This document shows positions 31,418 through 43,606 of a stretch of 64,000 nucleotides of DNA, in pieces (position 1 is the first letter of the stretch; each line of letters starts with the position of its first letter). Source of the stretch: Thalassia testudinum (lineage: Eukaryota > Streptophyta > Magnoliopsida > Alismatales > Hydrocharitaceae); contig JAZHRO010000063.1 in the NCBI GenBank assembly GCA_037157565.1, forward strand, positions 151,206,501 through 151,270,500, in the 5' to 3' direction. Made by a program: the position numbers and the translations under genes. A model generated the notes under the pieces. It had not been told where the DNA came from. It saw only the letters and a program-made list of their open reading frames with translations, and did not search any database.

Positions 31418-32088
31418 CTTCTACGTACTCCACCACCATCACCCCTTCCAGCTCTGGCCAGACCTCCGGCGAGGCGTCCCCGTCGCTACGGACCTTTATC
31501 CACCTCGCCAAACATCCCATAAGCTTTGCAACACTTCAATGATCATAAACCCTCACTCCATACACGCTATCAGTCACCTATAAGGGCCCCTGAACCCACC
31601 CACTCACACGCACACAAGGTGCCCTAGGCACGTGCACTCTAGAAACCCCATGCCACGTCGACCCCCGCAGTACATTCGCCGTGCCTCGACGAAGCCTCCT
31701 GTGCTTTCTAACGTGGCCGCGAGGTCGTTTGCGTGTAAGTAGATTCGGAGGGTCGTTGCCATTGACGACAGTGAGGAGCTTGCTTGTGAGCTCGCTCCAG
31801 GTCTGCCCGCTCCAGGCCAACAATCCCAGGTGGTGCGGAATACTTTCGCGCATAGCTCCAGGCAGCCACTTGGCACTGAAGGTTGAAGCATCAACTACAA
31901 TCAAACGAAGTTCCCTACTGTGGACGCATGAGAAGGGAGGTGGGAAGATAGTCCCACCTCGGAAACTATTGACCACTCGCAGCTGAATAAATTGCAAAAC
32001 TACATAGGGCTTATCACCTCATAACTACGGGGTGAGGTCCCACTCACCTTCACCCACCTCATCCGTGACCCGACCTCCGTGGACCTGG
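31418..32088 (+). mobile_element. E 3' LTR, segment 2 of 3
   Basis: This is the LTR interior between the B and D insertions (31413-31417 is the B duplication). It aligns loosely with the reverse complement of the C LTR. Examples are AGTCCCACCTCGG against AGTCCCACATCGTGG and GGGGTGAGGTCCCACTCACC against GGGGTGAGGTCCCTCACTGACC. ORFs here are chance. Confidence 0.72.
32084..32088. other. Target-site duplication of D (left copy)
   Basis: CCTGG here corresponds to CCTAG at 41367-41371: four of five match, as expected for an old insertion. Confidence 0.75.
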
Positions 32089-33819
32089 TGATTAGCCCAT
32101 AGTTGTGGGCTATTTAAGTATTTAAGTGCCTAGACATTAGGTTAAGTCTAACATTTATTTAGCATAAATTAGGATGTAAATAGATTAATTCATATTTTTA
32201 ATTTAATTACATAATCCATGCATTGCATTCATATTTTAAGTGCATTTAGAATTAGCTTAGAATGGCATTCATCTAATTAGTTAACCAATTAGGTACATTA
32301 TTTTCATTAACATAAAAGTTGAGGGTTTGTATACAAATAACCATAATATTTTAACATTATTTTCTTTATTCTTCTTCTTGCAGGAACGACTACATTTCCT
32401 TCGACTGCCGCTCCAACGCCACCAGCTGCCGCAATGAAGCCTGCATTCAAGGACGAGCGGAGAATGTGGATCTGCTCCCGCCTCTCCATTCAAATCTATG
32501 CAAGTAGCTACAAAAGGAGGAAGGAGGTAGCCGGGCTCAAGAGGACACCACCACCGACCCACCACTGTGCAGAGAGATCTCCTCTCTTCCATTTCATACC
32601 ACCGGCCTCAACCGTAGCGGCGAGTCTCCACCACCGTGGGTGTGTGGTGTGACAGGCCACACTGCCATCCGGAGCTCGTCCGCATTACCGTGAGCACCTT
32701 AGCGTGCATCTCCCTCGCCGTCGTCACCAACAACCACCGCTGCAGCCACTATGCAATCACCCTCTCAGTCAGTTAAGACGTCCGGGAAATTTCCCGGACG
32801 TCTGAAGCCACACCCCACTCCAGCAGCAACCACCGTCCGCCTACTTCACCTCCAGCCCCATCTCCACGCCCTCCAGCCTGTGCACCCACGCCACCAACGC
32901 CGCAGCAGTCTTCCCGCTCACCTCCAGCCGCACGCAAGAACCCGCCACTTCCTCCCGCTCTCACCAGCTGCACACCCACGCCTCCATCCAACTGCAGTAT
33001 CCGCCCGCACGCTAACAGAGCGCGCAACCGCCTGCGCACCCAGCGCCATCTCCACGCCCTCCAGGCCGCGCACGCCCTCCTCCCACACCTACAAAACATC
33101 ACCCGCTCACTCCCGTGACCGCAACACCTTCCCCGCACCTATAGCCTTCGCCCGCACGCCCCCTCCAGCCTTTGTGACCACCCATCCGTGCGCGTCCACT
33201 CCTCCAGCCAGCATGCAGCAGCAGAGTCAGCAGAACCGTCAACAGGCCGTGCATGCTCCCGCACCTGCCTACAATGCACGCTCACCGCCAACAGCAGCTG
33301 CAACACCGGCTGTACCCACCTCCACCGGAGCTTCGTCCGGCTGCCTCCGGCCGCCGTGCGACACGCTGCCACCACTGCTTCGAAGCCCTCGGTCCAAGGA
33401 ACTTCCTCCGAGCTTCTCGCGTCTGGCCATCCACTCCTCGTCGCGCACGGCAAAGGGGAAAAAATCCCCTATTTTGCTATAGTAAAATGGCTATTAATAA
33501 TTACATTTTCTACCATTGTCAATTTTTAATAATATTTTATTGATTCTGCATTGCGACAAATATCCTCTAGTTACTCATAATTGCTATTTCACATTGTTTC
33601 TTGATTCAACCTTAATCTGAAGGCAATTTTGGCTTGATTCTTGTCCAAACTAACTACGAACAAACGTTTTTAACTGTTGCGAATTTAAATACGTCATTGC
33701 CTCCCTGTGGATATGACCCGCTCTTCTGCGAGCAGTTATTTCTTTTTTAAATATTGATTTGTCGATTTTTCCACCACATAAAACTACAAACGACTTCAAA
33801 GAGAAAAATCAATTAGTTA
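32089..33819 (+). repeat. D 5' LTR (1731 bp)
   Basis: It starts TGATTAGCCCATAG and ends AGTTA, where CA has mutated (the 3' LTR ends GTCA). It contains a perfect 28-bp palindrome at 32776, a GC-rich proline-coding-like stretch (32750-33470) and the U5 box at 33701. A possible TATA substitute, CTACAAAAGG, is near 32508. Confidence 0.9.
32776..32803. repeat. Perfect 28-bp palindrome of the AGACGTCT class (D 5' LTR)
   Basis: AGACGTCCGGGAAA is followed directly by its exact complement TTTCCCGGACGTCT. Confidence 0.93.
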
Positions 33820-33821
33820 AA

Positions 33822-33839
33822 TGGCATCGTTGCCGGGGA
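33822..33839 (+). other. Primer-binding site of D (tRNA-Asp)
   Basis: TGGCATCGTTGCCGGGGA has two mismatches to the tRNA-Asp complement, 2 nt after the LTR. Confidence 0.83.
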
Positions 33840-35035
33840 GGCAACAGACGCAATAATTTCACTTGATTTTATTTTGATTATTTGTCAATTGCACAGTGAT
33901 TTGACCATTTATTATTTTCTCTTCTGTGCAAGAAATTTGTGCAAGAATCAGCCAGTGTGAGAGGTGACCCTTGACGTCGCCAGAGGAGAATTGGACGAGC
34001 TATTTTGGAAAGGAGGAGAAGGACGAGGACGCGACGGACATCATTGTATATTTAGTCGCTAGTTTGATAGAATTAAGACTTTAGATTTAATTTTTCATTG
34101 CATTTTGTTTGAAACCCTTGTTCTGGGGTATATTTTGAGGGGTTTGTTCCTCGATTTTATTTTGGGCCCGTGTTGGGTAATTTTTAGCAGCCTGTTCCCT
34201 TTTCTTTAGATTTAGATTTTTAGTTTATTGATTGCTTTTATTTGCTTGTGCATAAGTAGTTTAAAAATTAAAAAAAATAAAAAAAATGAGCTGCCTGCCC
34301 TAGGATGAACCATTTAGGTCTGTATGAGCAGCCTCTAGATTTATTTCTCTGCATTGCGTGCATTCCTGCATCGTTGATTGCTAGTAGCAAGGTATGCATT
34401 CTCTTAGTTTGCATCCTATTCTTGATCACGCATTGCATTTGGATTTAATTCAAAGACCACAAAGTTTGTCTTGAAGCGATCTAACAAGTGGTCACATATA
34501 TTCGAAAAAAAGGACTAATTAAAGGAGGGACATCTAAAAGTCAAGGACTTGATTGTAAAACGTGGTGTGCGATTCAAAATTTAAAATCCTTTTGCGGTGA
34601 ATGCACACTTATATCTGTTGCACCACAGCACTCATTTAGACACTCCTAAGTCTTGAAACGACTAGGACAAGAGCCCTCCTACTGTTGGATTCTGAAGTAT
34701 TCGGAACTTGAGATCAAAGGTTTTGTAAATCCAAAGAGGGGGATACCCTGTCATGGATTTTTGGGGGTAGTTGAGAAGCACCACGAAAGCATAGCTTCAA
34801 AGGAAGGCTTAGGCCTACTTGCATCCCTCGATCTTCCGTCTTTGCATTTACCTGACCATTTGAGATTTAGGGAAGAATACCTAAGCTCCAACTAGGTCTT
34901 TTTAGGCATTTCGAAGGTTGACAATAGGCACGTAATTTATTGGGCAACTTGTTTTGTCACCTACAATTTGAACTAAAGTCAAAAGCCTAAATTTGTAAAG
35001 ACCAAACAAGTCCTTTTGAATTGTGTTTGTAGTGC
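33840..35035 (+). other. D: leader before gag
   Basis: This is 1.2 kb of AT-rich sequence with no credible ORF. It ends in TAGTGCATG, the shared gag-start context. Confidence 0.7.
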
Positions 35036-36808
35036 ATGCTTGGTAGGCGTTCTCCTAGGAGACAACTTGTATTTGATCCTGAACCTGAAAGAATCCTAAG
35101 AAGAGACCTTCCAAGGGTAGAAATGGCCGATCAAAGGAGCCTTAAGGAATATTTCATCCCAACCAATCAAGCTGGCCCAGCACTACGTAGACCTGGAGGG
35201 GACAATCTGTATGAGATCAAAAGTAGTACCATATCCTTGCTACCCTCCTTTTATGGTACTACTAGGGAAGACCCTTACAGGTATATTGAGGAATTCACCG
35301 AGGTCTGTTCCACGGTGAAGCTGCAGGGCGTTACTGATGACGCTCAAATGCGGACCCTCTTTCTCTTCTCCCTAAAGGACAAAATCAAGTATTGGTATCA
35401 CACCCTTGATAATATAAATACTTGGGATGCCTTGAAGAAGGAGTTTTTGAAGAAGTACTTCCCCATGAGCAAAACAAATCACTTTAGGAGGGAAATTATT
35501 AGTTTTGTTCAAAAGGATGGGGAAGCATTCCATGATGCGTGGCAGCGCTTTAACGATTTACTGAGACTTTGCCCACATCACCAGGTGCCTAAATGGCAAC
35601 TGGTTGAAACGTTCTACACCGGACTTAATGATTCGCATAGGCAAACTGTGGATGGTGCCTGTGCAGGAACCTTTCTATCTAAGACTGAGGATGAAGCTTG
35701 GAACTTATTTGATACTTTGAGTGAGAATTCTATTCACCTGAATTCTGCCTACATGGATAGAAAGCCCACTCTCATGCAAAGAAAATTGGAGGTGAATGAG
35801 GCAAGGGACACCCAGAATTTAGCCTATCAAATTCAATTATTGAATCAAAACATGGAAAGGCTTATGTCGAACCCGAGTTCATTCGTACCTAACACCTCCA
35901 CATCCCAAGCTTCCAAATGCTTAATTTGTCAAGGCAATACACATGCCACTGTGGATTGTCACTTGGCCTCCCAATTCCCTAAGCTTGTACAAGCGGATTT
36001 GAATGCTGCTTAAGGGTTCCGTCCAAGACCTCGTAATGACCCTTTCTCCAACACTTATAATGAGGGATGGAGGAATCACCCAAACTTTTCATGGAGACAA
36101 GGAAATATCTCAAATTCAGGGAATTACAAACCACAATCCTTTCAAAACCATCAAATGAACCAACCTCAGACCTTTGCCCAACCTAAAACCTCTGAGATGG
36201 ATGAATTGAAGGCAATGTTGAAAACTATGCAAGAAAGTCAAACTGCCATCATCCAATCTCATGACAAGGCTATACATGAGATGAAATCACAAATTGGACA
36301 CCTTGTTGAGGCCGTTAGACAAAGGGAGACTGGGAAGCTCCCCAATGCTGCTGAGGAAAATCCTAAAGGAAAAGGGATTGTCTTTAGGGAGCATGCTCAG
36401 GCGGTGACTATTCTGAGGAGTGGGAAAGAAATTTCCAAACCCGATGCTCCTATAGTCTCACCCCCTAAAAAACCATCCACCCCGACTTTCACCCCCACCG
36501 AAGAAGACTTGCCCAAATCTTCTCCGCTTGAAATCACCTCACCAGAAGAAGTTGCCCCCGTTCCACCCCTTACTCGACATGACAACCCTTCCACCCAGAG
36601 ATCGAGAGTGCCTTTTCCAGAGCGCTTATCCACCTCTGAGCAGACTTCTGCTGGCTCACCTGGAGCCAAAGATAAGGCGGATGAGATTATGGAAACTTTC
36701 AAGCAAGTGCAGATTAACCTGCCTTTGCTTGAAGCTATCAGGCAGATTCCGTCTTATGCCCGCTTCATAAAGGACCTGTGCATGAAAAAGCGGCAATCTA
36801 GAAAATAG
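35036..36808 (+). pseudogene. D gag, interrupted by one stop
   Basis: It starts MLGRRSPRRQ. Retrotrans_gag region: EDPYRYIEEF, SLKDKIKYWYH, FLKKYFPMSKTNHFR, AFHDAWQRFNDLLRLCPHH. A CX2CX4HX4C zinc knuckle (CLICQGNTHATVDC) is at 35918-35959. TAA at 36011 interrupts the frame just before NDPFSNTYNEGWRNHPNFSW. A second open stretch runs from 36014 to a TAG at 36806, ending in the gag C-terminus LLEAIRQIPSYARFIKDLC. RNA binding by the knuckle is inferred from its family. Confidence 0.92.
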
Positions 36809-39800
36809 GTCCAATCAAAAGTTGTCCTGCCTGATTCTGTTAGCTCAATTGTTCAACATGGCACATCCCCGAAACTTAAGGACCCAGGAGCCCCATACAT
36901 CTCTGTAGTTATTGGTGACTTACAAATTGATGAGGCTCTACTTGATTTGGGTGCAGGGGTGAACATCCTTCCGAGCTACGTATATGAACAACTTGCGGGA
37001 GGCAATCTGAAGCCTAGCCCTGTAATCCTTCAAGTTGCTGATCGATCACTTAAGACACCACGGGGAATTTTGGAAGATGTCCTCATAAGAGTGGAGGATT
37101 TCTTCTTTCCCGTTGACTTCTTAGTTTTGGACACTGACCCTACAAACAAGCCAACCAAACCCTCCATCATTTTGGGCCACCCCTTCCTTGCAACTTCACA
37201 TGCTTCAATCAATTGCAATACTGGGGCATTGAAAATTGGCTTTGGGAACAAGAAAATCCAACTTAATGTTTTTGATTTTTACAAACAAGCCAGACTTGAG
37301 GATTACTCTCAAGTTGAGGTGATAGATGAGCAGATTGAAAAGGAAACTCCTGCAATGTTATGTGATGACCCCCTTCAGCATGTCATGCTGAATGAGCATT
37401 CCCATCTCTTGGAGGAATGTGAAGGGGATATACTAGAACTAGAGGAATTGCTAGGAGTTTCTGCTGAGTCTCTTCCCCCATCATTTCCGCCGAAGGTAGA
37501 TTTGCTACCTGAGATGGGGACATCTATTATGAAACCCTCAACCATACAAGCCCCCGACCTTGAGTCGAAACCCCTCCCTGACACTCTCAAGTATGTTTTC
37601 CTAGGTGCCAATGATATGCTCCCCGTTATCATTTCGGCTGTGCTATCTGAGGCACAGGAGGGAGCCTTGATTGAATGACTGTCTAGGCACAAGGAAGCTA
37701 TTGCTTGGAGCATTGCTGACATTAAGGGTATAGACTCTACACTTTGCATGCACCGCATTTATACTGATGATTCCATCAAGCCTTTTAGGGACATGCAGAG
37801 ACGTCTGAACCCTAATATGAGGGAGGTTGTAAAAAAGGAAATCCTGAAGTGGTTGGACGCCGGGATCATATATCCCATTGCTGACAGTAAATGGGTCAGT
37901 CCCATTCATGTGGTGCCAAAGAAGGCAGGCTTTATTGTGGAACTGAACAACCAAGGTGAACAAGTTGTCACTAGACCCTCAACTGGATGGAGGGTCTATA
38001 TTGATTACCGTAAGTTGAACACCGCTACCCAGAAGGATCACTTTTCTTTGCCTTTTATTGATCAAATTCTCGAAAAATTGGCAGGGAATAAGTATTATTG
38101 CTTTCTCGGTGGATATTCTGGGTACAATCAGGTGGCAGTCTTTCCTGATGACCAGGAAAAGACGACATTCACAAGTCCTTATGGGACTTTTGCATTCAAG
38201 CGTATGCCGTTTGGATTATGTAATGCCCCTGCAACTTTCCAGCAGTGTATGATGTCTATCTTTTCGGACATGATTGACGAGTGTGTCGAAGTATTTATGG
38301 ATGACTTCTCTATTTATGTCTCGTCTTTCGACCAGTGTCTCCTGCACATGGAGAATGTGTTGAAACGATGTAAAGAGACTAGTTTAGTCCTCAGCTGGGA
38401 GAAAAGTCACTTCATGGTACAGAAAGGAATTGTACTTGGGCATGTTGTATCCGAGCAAGGTTTGGAAGTAGATAAAGCCAAGATTGATTCTATTTCCAAA
38501 CTTCCATTGCCTACGAATGTCAAATAGATTAGATCCTTTCTGGGCCATGCTGGCTTTTATAGATGCTTTATTAAAAATTTTAGTAAGATTTCTAGGCCAC
38601 TTTGTGACTTGTTGGCGAAGGAATCTTCCTTCAGTTTTGATTCAAAGTGTGCTGAGGCCTTTCAAACTCTAAAGGAGGCCTTGATCTCTACACCTATTCT
38701 CCAAGCTCCTGATTGGACACTCCCATTTGAGCTTATGTGTGATGATTCGGATTATGCAGTGGGAGCTGTCCTTGGACAAAGGGCTGAGGGAAGACCTCAT
38801 GTGCTGCATTATGCAAGCAAGACTTTAATCGAATCTCAGCACAACTACACCGTCACTGAAAAAGAATTACTTGCTGTAGTTTTTGCATTGGAGAAGTTTA
38901 GGTCTTATCTACTTGGGTCTAAGGTGGTTATTTTTAATGATCATGCAGCAGTGAAACATCTCATTGCTAAGAAAGATTCTAAGCCACATCTGATTAGGTG
39001 GATCTTACTCCTTCAAGAATTTGACTTGGAAATACGTGAAAAGAAAGGAGTAGAAAATATTGTGGCTGACCACCTGTCTCGCCTTCCTCTTAATGACTCT
39101 CTTTCTGGAGACATTCGCGAGACATTTCCCAATGAAACTCTGATGGTGGTAACACCAACTTTACCTTGGTATGCAGACACTGTAAATTACTTGGTCACTG
39201 GACAAACTCCTGGCTCTTGGGATGAGCAGAAAGAAAGAGATTCATTTCTCAAGCAAGATATTTTCATTGGGAAGAGCCAGAATTATTTAGAATTGGACAA
39301 GACCAAGTATTGAGACGTTGTGTGCCTGAAGAGGAACAACAAAGTGTGCCGAGTTTTTGCCATGAACTTCATTGTGGAGGACACTTTGGTGCTAGGAAAA
39401 TTGCTTTTAAGGTTCTCCAATCCGATTTTTGGTGGCCTTCCTTATTTAAGGATTCTCATAATTTTGTTACGGCCTGTATTAGATGTCAACGGACTGGAAC
39501 GATTGGGAAGAAGAATGAAATGCCTCAACATCCTATTCAATCTGTTGAAATTTTTGATGTGTGGGGAATTGACTTTATGGGCCCCTTCCCGTCGTCCCAT
39601 GGTTTTGAATATATCTTGGTGGCAGTTGATTATGTCTCTAAATGGATAGAGGCCATTCCTACGTGCACAAATGACCACTTTGTGATTTTGAAATTTGTGA
39701 AGGCCAATATCATATCCCGTTTCGGCTGCCCCAAGACTATTATAAGTGATGGGGGACCTCATTTCCGAAACCACCACTTCAATTGGTTAATCAAGAGTTT

Positions 39801-40452
39801 GGGAGTGACTCACAAGGTTGCTACCCCTTACCACCCTCAGACAAATGTCCAGGTTGAAGTATCAAATAGCGAGATAAAAAATATTTTGGAAAAGACCGTT
39901 AGACTTGATAGGAAAGACTGGTCCCAAAAGCTCGATGATGCTTTGTGGGCTTATCGAACGGCCTATAAGACCCCTTTGGGTACTTCTCCCTTTCGGATTG
40001 TGTATGGAGAAGCGTGCCATTTACCTATTGAGTTGGAACATAAAGCACTTTGGGCTATTCGAAGTGTTAACATGGATTTAGAGAAGGTAGGTAAGGCACG
40101 ACTTCTAGAATTAAGTGAGCTTGAGGAGTTGAGGAATGATGCTTATGACACCTCTCAAGCTTATAAAGAAAGAACTAAGGTCTTGCATGATAAGTTTATT
40201 CTTTGAAAGACCTTTGAGCCCAACCAACAAGCCTGGCTTTTCAATTCCAGACTTAAGCCTTTTCCTGGGAAGTTAAAATCTCGTTGGGATGGGCCTTACA
40301 TAATCACCAAAGTATTTCCGCATGGAGCTGTGGAGATAAAAAATCCTTCCTCTTCAGCAACTCCCTTTATCGTCAACAGTCAACGGTTAAAACTGTACAT
40401 AACTTTAGATGGCCATCTGGTTGACAAAGTCACTATTGAGGAGCCTTAGCTC
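36809..40452 (+). pseudogene. D pol: protease, RT, RNase H, integrase, broken
   Basis: Protease: LLDLGAGVNILPSYV near 36940 and IILGHPFLATS. RT: KWLDAGIIYPIADSKW, YYCFLGGYSGYNQV (the usual Asp is Gly) and FMDDFS. RNase [26 protein letters not shown]. Integrase: [32 protein letters not shown] and a glutamate in VQVEVSNSEI. Stops lie at 37676, 38525 and 40204, with a frameshift near 39265. The frame closes at 40450-40452. It is inactive. Confidence 0.92.
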
Positions 40453-40783
40453 CTACCATTCTCCGCCTCAGGTAATATCTTCCTTTAGCTATTTTTGTTT
40501 TCAATGAGGACATTGTTTGAACCAGGCATGGGGGAGAGGACCTGAGGCATTTTGTTTATAGCATGCATATAAAAAAAAAGAAAATGACAAAAGAAAGAGA
40601 GAAAATGACAAAAAAAATATTAAAAAAAACTTTTGAGCTTAACTGGCTAGAGCTTGCATTCTTAAGCAAATCAGAACTCTAAGGTAGACTAAATTAATTC
40701 TAGGGTCAAACTTTAGAAGCTAAATGAGTTGCTAGCTTTAGACCTTTAGGGTCCTTTGTGGTTGTGGACTTAAAAACTTAACA
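40453..40783 (+). other. D: truncated 3' non-coding tail
   Basis: It contains the AATGAGGACATTG block and AGGCATGGGGGAGAGGA at 40524-40540 (the upstream polypurine tract), then A-rich sequence. It then jumps near 40783 into the middle of the LTR. The terminal tract is deleted. Confidence 0.7.
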
Positions 40784-41366
40784 GCCAACGGGCCATGCAC
40801 GCTCCCGTACCCGCCTGCAACGCACGCTCACCGCCAACAGCAACTGCAACACAGGCTGCACCCACCTCCACCGGAGCTTCGTCCAGCCACCTCCGACCGC
40901 TGCGTGACACACCGCCACCACCGCTTCGAAGCCCTCGGTCCAAGGAACTTCCTCCGAGCTTCCCGCGTCCGGCCGTCCACTCCTCGTCGCGCACGGCAAA
41001 GGGGAAAAAATCCCCTGTTTCGGTACAGTAAAATGGCTATTAATAATTATATTTTTTGCCATTGTCAATTTTCAAAATTTTTTTATTAATTCTGCATTGC
41101 GACAAATATCCTCTAGTTACTCAGAATTGCTATTTCAGCATTGTTTCTTGATTCAACCTTAATCTGAAGGCAATTTTGGCTTGATTCTTGTCCAAACTAA
41201 CTACGAACAAACGTTTTTAACTAGTGCAAATTTAAATACGTCATTGTCTCCCTGTGGATATGACCCGCTCTTCTGTGAGTGGTTATTTCTTTTTTAAATA
41301 TTGATTAGTCGATTTTTCCACCACATAAAACTACAAACGACTTCAAAGTGAAAAATCGATTCGTCA
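40784..41366 (+). repeat. D 3' LTR, 5'-truncated (about 583 bp)
   Basis: It matches 33240-33819 from CAACGGGCCATGCACG to GTCA. It retains the U5 box at 41248 but not the palindrome. Confidence 0.87.
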
Positions 41367-41371
41367 CCTAG

Positions 41372-42126
41372 CGTAACCCGTATACCCGACCCAACACACC
41401 TCACCCACCACCGCACATCGGTGGGCCTGGTCTCGGGCACGTACCCGACCCGATTACCTGAGATGATGGCTCTGGGAGAGCGAACCTAAGATAGAAAGAG
41501 GAGAAGAGAGTGCGTGCGGGTAGGGTAGGTTTTGCTCTTGCAGGGAAAGGAGAAGAAGAAGCCAAGGAAGAAGAAGGTGGAGGCTAGAGAAAGCTAAGGA
41601 AGGAGAAGGCAAGGCTAAAGAGGAAGACGCTAAAGTCAGAGGAGAAGGACTGAAGGCAGAAGCAAAAGCCGCCAAAGAAAGAAAGAGAAGGAAGGAGAAG
41701 AAGCTGAAGGCAAAGAAAGGCTAAGGCATATGCACGAGAACAAAAGAAAAGAAAGAAAGAAGAAGGAACAAAGCAGCCGCATGAGAAGAACAAAGAAGAA
41801 ATCAGAACAGAAAATAGAAGAAATAAAAGCACTGTAGCACCCATACTTTAAGACGTCTGATTCACAAATCAGATGTCCAATTTTTGTGCTTCTTTACATA
41901 CATTGATATTATGTGTTTACATTTATCTTTTTGCACTATAACTTTGGTTTTCATTGGATATTATATTCAATTTCTCAAAGTTGTGCTCTTGATTTCTAAA
42001 CCCTAATTTGCTCCATGTGTTCGACCTTGGACTTAAACTTCGAGTAATAAAATCTATTTGTTTTCAAAGTGATTTCAACTATATTACAACGCTTTACTTT
42101 GAAAATCGATTTCTCTTCGACAAACA
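41372..42126 (+). mobile_element. E 3' LTR, segment 3 of 3
   Basis: It continues the E LTR after D: CGATTACCTG..GGCTCTGGGAGAGC, a GAAG-rich tract, an AGACGTCTGA...TCAGATGTCC palindrome (41851-41877), the U5 box at 42011 and the end CGACAAACA. It aligns with the reverse complement of the C LTR end. The next base, 42127, begins unrelated G3 sequence. Confidence 0.82.
41851..41877. repeat. AGACGTCT-class palindrome (E LTR)
   Basis: AGACGTCTGATT and AATCAGATGTC arms flank a short loop, with one change in the right arm. Confidence 0.8.
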
Positions 42127-43259
42127 TGAAACAAAAAAAATACCGTAACACAGAGAATCGTATGGTTTTGGAAATTGCCGCCCATAGGTAGCCGTTGGGG
42201 GAAGTGAGCTGACCTTTGTGTACGTAGTACCGAAGAGAGCAACTATCCCTTGTAGTGTAGAGGGGAGCTTGCATCCCTTAGGTAGAGACCCGGGGTGGGT
42301 TTGGCCACTCTACGTTGACTCTTGTTGGCCCTCGCGTACGTGGTACCGAGGTGAGTTACTTAGTGTAGGGGGAGAGCTAGTTGCCCCAGGGGGCTCGGGG
42401 TTAGGCATAGCCACCCTACACCGACTCTTGTTAGCCCATTGGGTAAACCGGGATGGTCGGATGAGGGTACGCGGATTGTGGGGGGCAAGACCCCTGTTTT
42501 GTTCTGAGAGGGCAAGGTCCTGTGCTATTCTGTACTATACGTTTGGGCGTACCCGCTAGTGGAAATGACTAACCACGTGCTAGTGTGGGGTAGCTACCCA
42601 TGCACTTATCACGTGTGTCGTAGTCACTGCTACGTCGCGACCATGACCTTGGGGTGGTAGACTAGGTGTGGGACTATCACGAAGGGACTCTCCCGCTAGG
42701 AGAGTGCCACGTGTGCATCCTACATCATGGGAAAATTGCATGTAAGATCGTTCCTTTAAGGAACAAGAAGATTCAGTAATGTGATGAATCTTGATTAGAG
42801 ATCACTACACAACAAACAGGGATAAGATAACTGGAATCGAAAAGAAATATGTTAAGCTACTGTTAAATGCATTTTATGTTTTTGTCACTACTCTACTCAG
42901 CGTTAGCTAACTCCAGTTATATAACTTTGTACAGGTTAGGGATTTGAGCAGGCCGAGCTACGGTTGCTGAGGACGTTGGGCCTAGTCAAGCCCAACTGTA
43001 GTTCTACTACTAGTTGTAGTAAGTTTCTATAGTTATTTTTCCAGTACTTTCCGTTATTTGTACTAGACTTGTTGTGATGGCAGTATTTACTGTTCTATTT
43101 CTCCTTTTGTTGCCAATTTCTCCTGCTTAGCTATTGTACTTGTGTGGTTGTGGATTGATGCATGATATTTGGTTATTTCTTGTTGGACGACTAGGTCTTG
43201 GGATTAGTCGAGGCGAGTCGGTCTCGGGTCCTATAGGGATTTGGGATCGGGTCATGACA
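42127..43259 (+). mobile_element. G3: 3' part of a family G LTR
   Basis: It shares GGGAAGTGAGCTG, TTTGGCCACTCTACG and further blocks with G2 (46404-46620) and, reversed, with G4. It ends GGGTCATGACA at 43259. E abuts its left side, so E probably inserted here. There is no primer site or coding sequence after it. Confidence 0.7.
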
Positions 43260-43606
43260 TTCCCCATTTTTGAACTTCTTTGAAGGCTTCTATGGGGATG
43301 GATCTTTCACTATTTCTATATTGCCTACTTTTTGCAAACTACTTTAGGAAGCCTATAGGGATATTGTTGGTCCAAGTGCACCATGGTCCTTGATTTTGAT
43401 GATAATAAAACACTACCATTTAACAATTGTATTTAAGTAATGGGATTTCAGGTAAATGCAATTAGTTTAAAGGAGCTCAAGCTAAAGTCTATAGAGGAAT
43501 GGAGGAGCTTGATGAAGAACAAAAGCATCAAGGAGAATTGGAGGAAGAAGCTTGATAAAGAAGCTATGGGATAAAGCTTGAAAATTCAAAGAATAGGATT
43601 AGTTTT
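43260..43606. other. Unassigned spacer between G3 and G4
   Basis: AT-rich, with no gene. TGTTGGTCCAAGTGCACC at 43365 followed by TTGATTTTGATGAT resembles the start of some plant Ty1/copia LTRs, but this is too weak to call. Confidence 0.4.

Larger units (their letters stand above)
32089..41366 (+). mobile_element. Element D: degenerate Athila-type retrotransposon
   Basis: The 5' LTR (32089-33819), primer site (33822), gag (35036), pol (to 40452) and the tail of a 3' LTR (to 41366) are present in order, inside the E LTR. The 3' LTR has lost its first about 1.15 kb. The gag carries a CCHC knuckle, and the protein is clearly different from A, B and C, so D is a third Athila family. Multiple stops and one frameshift make it inactive. 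Confidence 0.93.

Noticed and set aside
32751..33482. 243-aa proline/alanine-rich ORF in the D LTR
   Set aside because: Lies in the LTR, low complexity, and is not preserved in F (57538-59300).
43365..43606. Ty1/copia LTR start in the spacer between G3 and G4
   Set aside because: Only a short similarity at the start; no second end, primer site or coding sequence.
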